From: Alphaproteobacteria bacterium
GTDB taxonomy: Bacteria; Pseudomonadota; Alphaproteobacteria; SMXP01
Assembly (NCBI GenBank): GCA_021774995.1
Contig: JAJFIM010000160.1
Coordinates: 1 to 11,132 of the forward strand
DNA length: 11,132 nt
Direction: 5' to 3'
The notes under the pieces were generated by a model. That model did no database searches. It was given only the letters and a program-made list of their open reading frames with translations, and was not told the DNA's origin. Shown piece by piece: positions 7,674 through 11,132 of the stretch. Positions within the stretch are counted from its first letter, which is position 1. Each line of letters starts with the position of its first letter. The position numbers were made by a program, and so were the translations under genes.

Positions 7674-10600
7674 CTAGACGCCTGCGCCGCTAAAGGTAAA
7701 GTCTGGAACCGTACCGGTGCTGACTGTGCGCGCCTTTCCCGGTCCTTGGCCGGCAGGCGCTGCGACTGGCGTGGTTCCTTTGAAGGTAAGAGGCTCCGCC
7801 CGTTCAGACAGATATTGGATGGCTTCCCGGGCGATGGATGCGACTTTCACCATGCCCGCCGGGTCTATTTTGTCCGCCGTATCGCTGGGGCGGTGATAAT
7901 CGCCATTCGTTCCGGAGAAGAGTTGTACTGCCGGTACGCCTGCTTCGTCAAAAGCGACATGGTCGCTCGCATTCACTACATTGCTCACAATTTCCGTCTT
8001 CACCCCAGTGACGGCCGTGGCTCCCATAAAGATGAATTGCCATTCCTTCGCGCTCGGCGCGCCAAAAACAACGACGGGATTGTCTCCAAGGCGCCCGACA
8101 GTATCAAGATTAACATTGCCGATGATCTTTCTGGCCGGAAATTGGTTCTCGTTCTTGACATAGTACCGCGACCCTAAAAGGCCGGATTCTTCACCTGTGA
8201 ACGCGGTAAACACGATGGAGCGTTTAGGCTCTAGATTCTGGCTCAAGTTTTTGGCCAGTTCCAGCATAACGGCAACGCCGCTGGCGTTATCATCCGCACC
8301 AGGATGAATCATGCCTTCATTCCCGCTGCGTACGCCCGGCCATCCATGCCCCAGATGATCGTAATGAGCGGAGACGACCACGGATTGATCAGCCCAACCA
8401 GCATTTGCGCCGGGAAGCACCGCGACGACATTCTTTATCATCACTTCCCGTTGGTCTTCCCCCGTTTTGGCGGTGAGGCTCTGGAAATAAGTGCCGTCAT
8501 CTCCTGCGGGCTCTAGGCCATATTCCTTGAATTTTGCGGCAATGTAGTCAGCGGCCAGATCAATCCCCGCACTACCCGGCCCACGGCCTTCCATTTCCGG
8601 CGCAGCCAGCGTGGTGACGTGCGCGGCCATGCCCTCACCAGAGAAAACAGGCGCAAGTTCGGCCAGCGCCGGTCTTTTCGCCAATTCAACATTGCTCGAT
8701 TCGTCAGACAGAGACGCCATCAAGGGCGTGTTCACAACCGGCCACTCCCCTTTGGCCACATTAGTGGGTTCAGCGCCGGTGAAAGCAAGATAGCTGTATT
8801 TGCCGTAATGGGGCAGTTTGCGCGCCAAGCCTTCCACGGCGTCCAGGCGGTCAGCGGTTAACCACACCACGGCGGCTTCTGGATTCCCCGGATTTCTGAC
8901 GGTAATGATGAAGCTGTTATTGTCGGCGGCAAGCTCAGTTCCCTTGAAGCGCACGGCGTCATCTTTGATTTCAACATCATAGTCCTGCACGCCGGTTGTG
9001 ATAACGTCTTTAAACCGGTTGTCCCAACCCAGCACCCACACCGCTTTGTCTGTGGGCAGCGCATCAATGTCTGCGTCAGTGACAACTTCAACTTTGCCGC
9101 CCTGCTCGGACGCCCATAAAGTGCTGAGTGCGTCGTAACGGGCGCGGCGGTCCGCGTCGGCGTTCGCGGGGAGGACCAGCAATATTTGATCAGCCCCAAA
9201 CATTTTAGACAGAGACGGCGGGACTTCGCTGTAGTCAAGACGGCGAAAGAGATCGAATTCCGGGTCGACAACAACACTCAAAGGAGTGTCGTCAAGGTTA
9301 AGCGTAAAACTCTGCATCTTTTCAGACATGGCGACTTTATGAACCACGGCGCTGTCCTTGGTGTAGACGGCGACGGGGATATCCACTTCGTAAGCGCCTC
9401 CCTTTTGGGTTTGCGCGATATCAAAGCTCAAAGCATATGCGTCACCGTTTTTCTGAACTTTTGTATTTTGAAGCTCAAGCACCAGCGAGCCTGTACGCTT
9501 GACCCATTGATCGAAAAATGTCGTGAGGTCTTTGCCGGACACTTTTTCGAATGACTTGCGAATATCGTTAAATCCCGCCGTCTTAAATTTGTTGTCGCGG
9601 TAGAAAGTTTGAAACCCCCGCACGAACATGTCATCGCCGACGGTTTCGCGCAGCATGTTCCAGGTCATGGAGGATTTGCCGTAGCCCACCGCTTCGCTTG
9701 GCGCGTTATAACGCGAGCGAAATTGGGTGAGGGGAAAATCATTGCTTTCATCAACGTAATCAGTATAGCGCTGCAAAATGGACCGGCGATATTCCGCGCC
9801 TTGTTGGCGCTGCTCGGCGACCAACTGATCCGCCATATAGGCGGTTAGACCCTCGCACCAATTACCCGTTTCAAAATCCACAAAGACGCCATTGCCCCAC
9901 CAATTGTGCAGCAATTCATGAGGGTAGGACGAATGCAAAATAAACGGAAAGCGGATGATCTCGGAGCCCAGCAGAGTGAAGCTCGGCATGCCGTATCCGG
10001 TTTCCCAATAATTTTCGACCAGGGCAAATTTCGAATAGGGATAGGGGCCCACCAGATTGCGGTACATCTCAAGATATTGCGCTGTGGTTTCAAGATAGGT
10101 GTTGGCAAGAGTGGGATCGGGTGTGCGTAGGAAAGCCATCGCTTCCACCGCGCCGACCGTATATGAGTATTCGGTGAATTCCGCCGCGATGAGATAGATT
10201 TCTTCCGTCGGCGAATCAACGGCCCACGTGTCGAGATGGGCGTTGTCTTTGTCTTGGCTTTGCGTGCGTTCACCCTGACTGACCGACCGCCAACCTGCCG
10301 GCAGTGAGACGCTGATATCGTAAGTGATCATTTGGTCTTGCACGTAAGGCGCCCAGAATGTGGACCCGGCCAGATAGATCCCGCGCTCATCAATAAGGCC
10401 GGGGGATTGGGAGAACCCACGGGCGTATTCCGCGCCCAATTGCAAAATGGGGTTATGGATTTTTCCCCCAAGTGACAGGGTAAAAATGGCGTCGCCGGTA
10501 TCGTCCAAGCCATTGACCCGGTAAACATTAACTGTAACGGAGGCGCGCGGATCGTCATTGTCTCGGTCAATACCGACATCGGCCGCCTTCGCGTCTTCTT

Positions 10601-10853
10601 CCATAAGGGTGAGCGTAATGCCGGGGCTCATCGAGCGCACAGCCAGATCTGCATTTAGCTTTATGAGGGTCTCACCGTCTCTCAGGGCGCTCGGAATGAC
10701 GATCTCATCCGTTGCTGTTATACGAGATGTTTGAGGGTTCAGCGTGATGTCCATCGCATGGTGGATGGTTGCTTCGTCGGCCCATATCGGGGTGGAAAGC
10801 AACAGGCCGCTGACAAAAGCGATGATTGATAAGCCGTTTCTCATGTTTACCAT
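7674..10853 (-). CDS. Exported dual-module metalloprotease: M1-type (HExxH) plus M28-type (two-zinc) peptidase
   Basis: A 1059-residue secreted or periplasmic protein. The N-terminus has a Sec signal (hydrophobic run about 8-22, likely cleavage after PIWA near 25). Residues ~25-530 are M1-like: GYGMP at 286-290 takes the place of the GxMEN exopeptidase motif, His312-Glu313-x-x-His316 binds zinc, and Glu334 in WCEGLTAY is the third ligand. Residues ~545-735 are an unassigned alpha/beta region (ILLVLP, AVWVLGWDNRF, VVWLTADRLD). Residues ~742-1015 are M28: His830 (HYDHLG), the Asp pair 854-855 in GADDNASG, Glu888-Glu889 in GEESGLLGS, Asp917 (NLDTVG) and His987 (YHRPSDT). All expected metal ligands are present. 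AAGGA lies 3 bases from ATG 10853 and 12 bases from in-frame ATG 10844, so either may be the start. The protein ends at an amber inside a PDZ domain. Likely role: trimming peptides outside the cytoplasm. Confidence 0.92.
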   Translation of the reverse strand: MVNMRNGLSIIAFVSGLLLSTPIWADEATIHHAMDITLNPQTSRITATDEIVIPSALRDGETLIKLNADLAVRSMSPGITLTLMEEDAKAADVGIDRDNDDPRASVTVNVYRVNGLDDTGDAIFTLSLGGKIHNPILQLGAEYARGFSQSPGLIDERGIYLAGSTFWAPYVQDQMITYDISVSLPAGWRSVSQGERTQSQDKDNAHLDTWAVDSPTEEIYLIAAEFTEYSYTVGAVEAMAFLRTPDPTLANTYLETTAQYLEMYRNLVGPYPYSKFALVENYWETGYGMPSFTLLGSEIIRFPFILHSSYPHELLHNWWGNGVFVDFETGNWCEGLTAYMADQLVAEQRQQGAEYRRSILQRYTDYVDESNDFPLTQFRSRYNAPSEAVGYGKSSMTWNMLRETVGDDMFVRGFQTFYRDNKFKTAGFNDIRKSFEKVSGKDLTTFFDQWVKRTGSLVLELQNTKVQKNGDAYALSFDIAQTQKGGAYEVDIPVAVYTKDSAVVHKVAMSEKMQSFTLNLDDTPLSVVVDPEFDLFRRLDYSEVPPSLSKMFGADQILLVLPANADADRRARYDALSTLWASEQGGKVEVVTDADIDALPTDKAVWVLGWDNRFKDVITTGVQDYDVEIKDDAVRFKGTELAADNNSFIITVRNPGNPEAAVVWLTADRLDAVEGLARKLPHYGKYSYLAFTGAEPTNVAKGEWPVVNTPLMASLSDESSNVELAKRPALAELAPVFSGEGMAAHVTTLAAPEMEGRGPGSAGIDLAADYIAAKFKEYGLEPAGDDGTYFQSLTAKTGEDQREVMIKNVVAVLPGANAGWADQSVVVSAHYDHLGHGWPGVRSGNEGMIHPGADDNASGVAVMLELAKNLSQNLEPKRSIVFTAFTGEESGLLGSRYYVKNENQFPARKIIGNVNLDTVGRLGDNPVVVFGAPSAKEWQFIFMGATAVTGVKTEIVSNVVNASDHVAFDEAGVPAVQLFSGTNGDYHRPSDTADKIDPAGMVKVASIAREAIQYLSERAEPLTFKGTTPVAAPAGQGPGKARTVSTGTVPDFTFSGAGV

Positions 10854-10894
10854 AAATCCTTGATTAAGGTTTTTCGCGCAAAGTTAGTGGGGTG

Positions 10895-10923
10895 AGTATC
10901 ATTTATGCTTCGGGTATTATTAA
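10895..10923 (-). promoter_or_regulatory. Possible sigma-70-like promoter of the protease gene
   Basis: On the - strand, TTAATA (10918-10923) and GATACT (10895-10900) are separated by exactly 17 bases and lie about 40 bases upstream of the protease start. Each box matches the consensus at 4 of 6 positions. This is only a weak call, made because of the spacing and position. Confidence 0.3.
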
Positions 10924-10980
10924 GGGTTGCGAAGCCGCGGTCTTCAAAGGGCAAGTTCGGCGCCTCGATTTAAGTTGTAT

Positions 10981-11132
10981 ATGGTAATTCAGCCGACAGA
11001 GAAAAATGTTCCTTGGATTCGGGAAAATCGAATATATTTTCTACCTGTTGTGAAAAAGGGAATATATTTGGGTGGATATTTCCATGACTTTGGCGGTAAA
11101 CTAAATGTTACATCGCCGCAAGAGGTTCTTGC
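10981..11132 (+). CDS. Possible 5' end of an unrecognised divergent gene, runs off the window
   Basis: An ATG at 10981 opens a frame of 50 complete codons that remains open to the window edge. It begins MVIQPTEKNVPWIREN and continues through RIYFLPVVKKGIYLGGYF and HDFGGKL. The residue mix (aromatic, Gly and charged residues, one Trp) reads like real protein, and the frame stays open upstream as far as TTG 10927. There is no clear ribosome-binding site before the ATG, and the stretch is richer in A and T than its neighbours. I do not recognise a family. It would be transcribed divergently from the protease. It may be chance; the part visible is too short to decide. Confidence 0.33.
   Translation, partial: MVIQPTEKNVPWIRENRIYFLPVVKKGIYLGGYFHDFGGKLNVTSPQEVL
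11030..11069 (+). repeat. Two direct copies of GAATATATTT, 30 bases apart
   Basis: GAATATATTT occurs at 11030-11039 and again at 11060-11069. The first copy is preceded by an A-rich stretch and the second by AAAAAGG. Inside the possible terminal reading frame the copies encode the similar pieces RIYF and GIYL, 10 codons apart. It could be a short internal protein repeat or AT-rich upstream DNA; chance is also possible. Confidence 0.3.

Noticed and set aside
7674..7676. Genome-wide reassignment of UAG to an amino acid
   Set aside because: TAG also ends pstA (just ahead of the pstB start) and phoB (with a TGA two codons later), both at the expected protein ends, so TAG acts as a stop in this genome.
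7494..8177. Long + strand open frame (227 codons) opposite the 3' end of the protease
   Set aside because: It is the antisense shadow of the M28 and PDZ coding sequence. Its translation is Arg- and Cys-rich with no recognisable domain, and the - strand frame carries clear motifs.
1..11132. CRISPR array, insertion sequence, tRNA or integration site
   Set aside because: No spaced repeats, terminal inverted repeats, transposase frames or cloverleaf-like segments were seen; the window reads as ordinary chromosomal genes.

Overview
The window looks like chromosomal DNA of a Gram-negative alphaproteobacterium of moderate GC content. This rests on the gene order pst(S)CAB-phoU-phoB, on a PstA with the large extra-membrane insertion typical of alphaproteobacteria, and on exported peptidases and a POT carrier of the kind common in marine or host-associated members of that class. 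This is inferred from gene order and protein character; no rRNA or other marker is present and I do not name a genus.

Positions 1-5118 (+ strand) form one compact phosphate operon: the 3' end of pstS (cut by the window edge), then pstC, pstA, pstB, phoU and phoB. Neighbouring genes abut, overlap by 8 bases or lie about 10 bases apart. PstS captures phosphate in the periplasm, PstC and PstA form the channel, PstB powers it, PhoU couples transporter state to signalling, and PhoB is the response regulator. The partner kinase gene phoR is not in the window; it may lie upstream of pstS.

Positions 5119-7440 (+ strand) hold a small four-helix membrane protein of the DUF423 type and, after about 200 bases without a convincing gene, a proton-coupled POT/PTR2 peptide transporter. 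A strong, near-symmetrical hairpin at 7409-7438 ends the transporter and can also terminate the convergent gene on the other side.

Positions 7467-10853 (- strand) hold one very large exported metalloprotease that joins an M1-type (HExxH) module to an M28-type (two-zinc) module. Its most notable feature is at the C-terminus: an in-frame amber codon (TAG, 7674-7676) is followed, in the same frame and without further disruption, by 68 codons that encode a good PDZ domain ending in TAA. Either the gene has lost its PDZ domain by a single nonsense change, or the stop is read through, or the base is a sequencing error. TAG ends pstA and phoB in the same window, so a general reassignment of UAG is unlikely.

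Positions 10854-11132 hold the upstream region of the protease and possibly the 5' end of an unrecognised divergent gene that runs off the window. A peptide transporter facing a secreted aminopeptidase-like enzyme suggests a peptide-scavenging theme, but that link is inferred. I found no mobile element, CRISPR array, RNA gene or clearly new multi-gene system; the split PDZ is the best lead.
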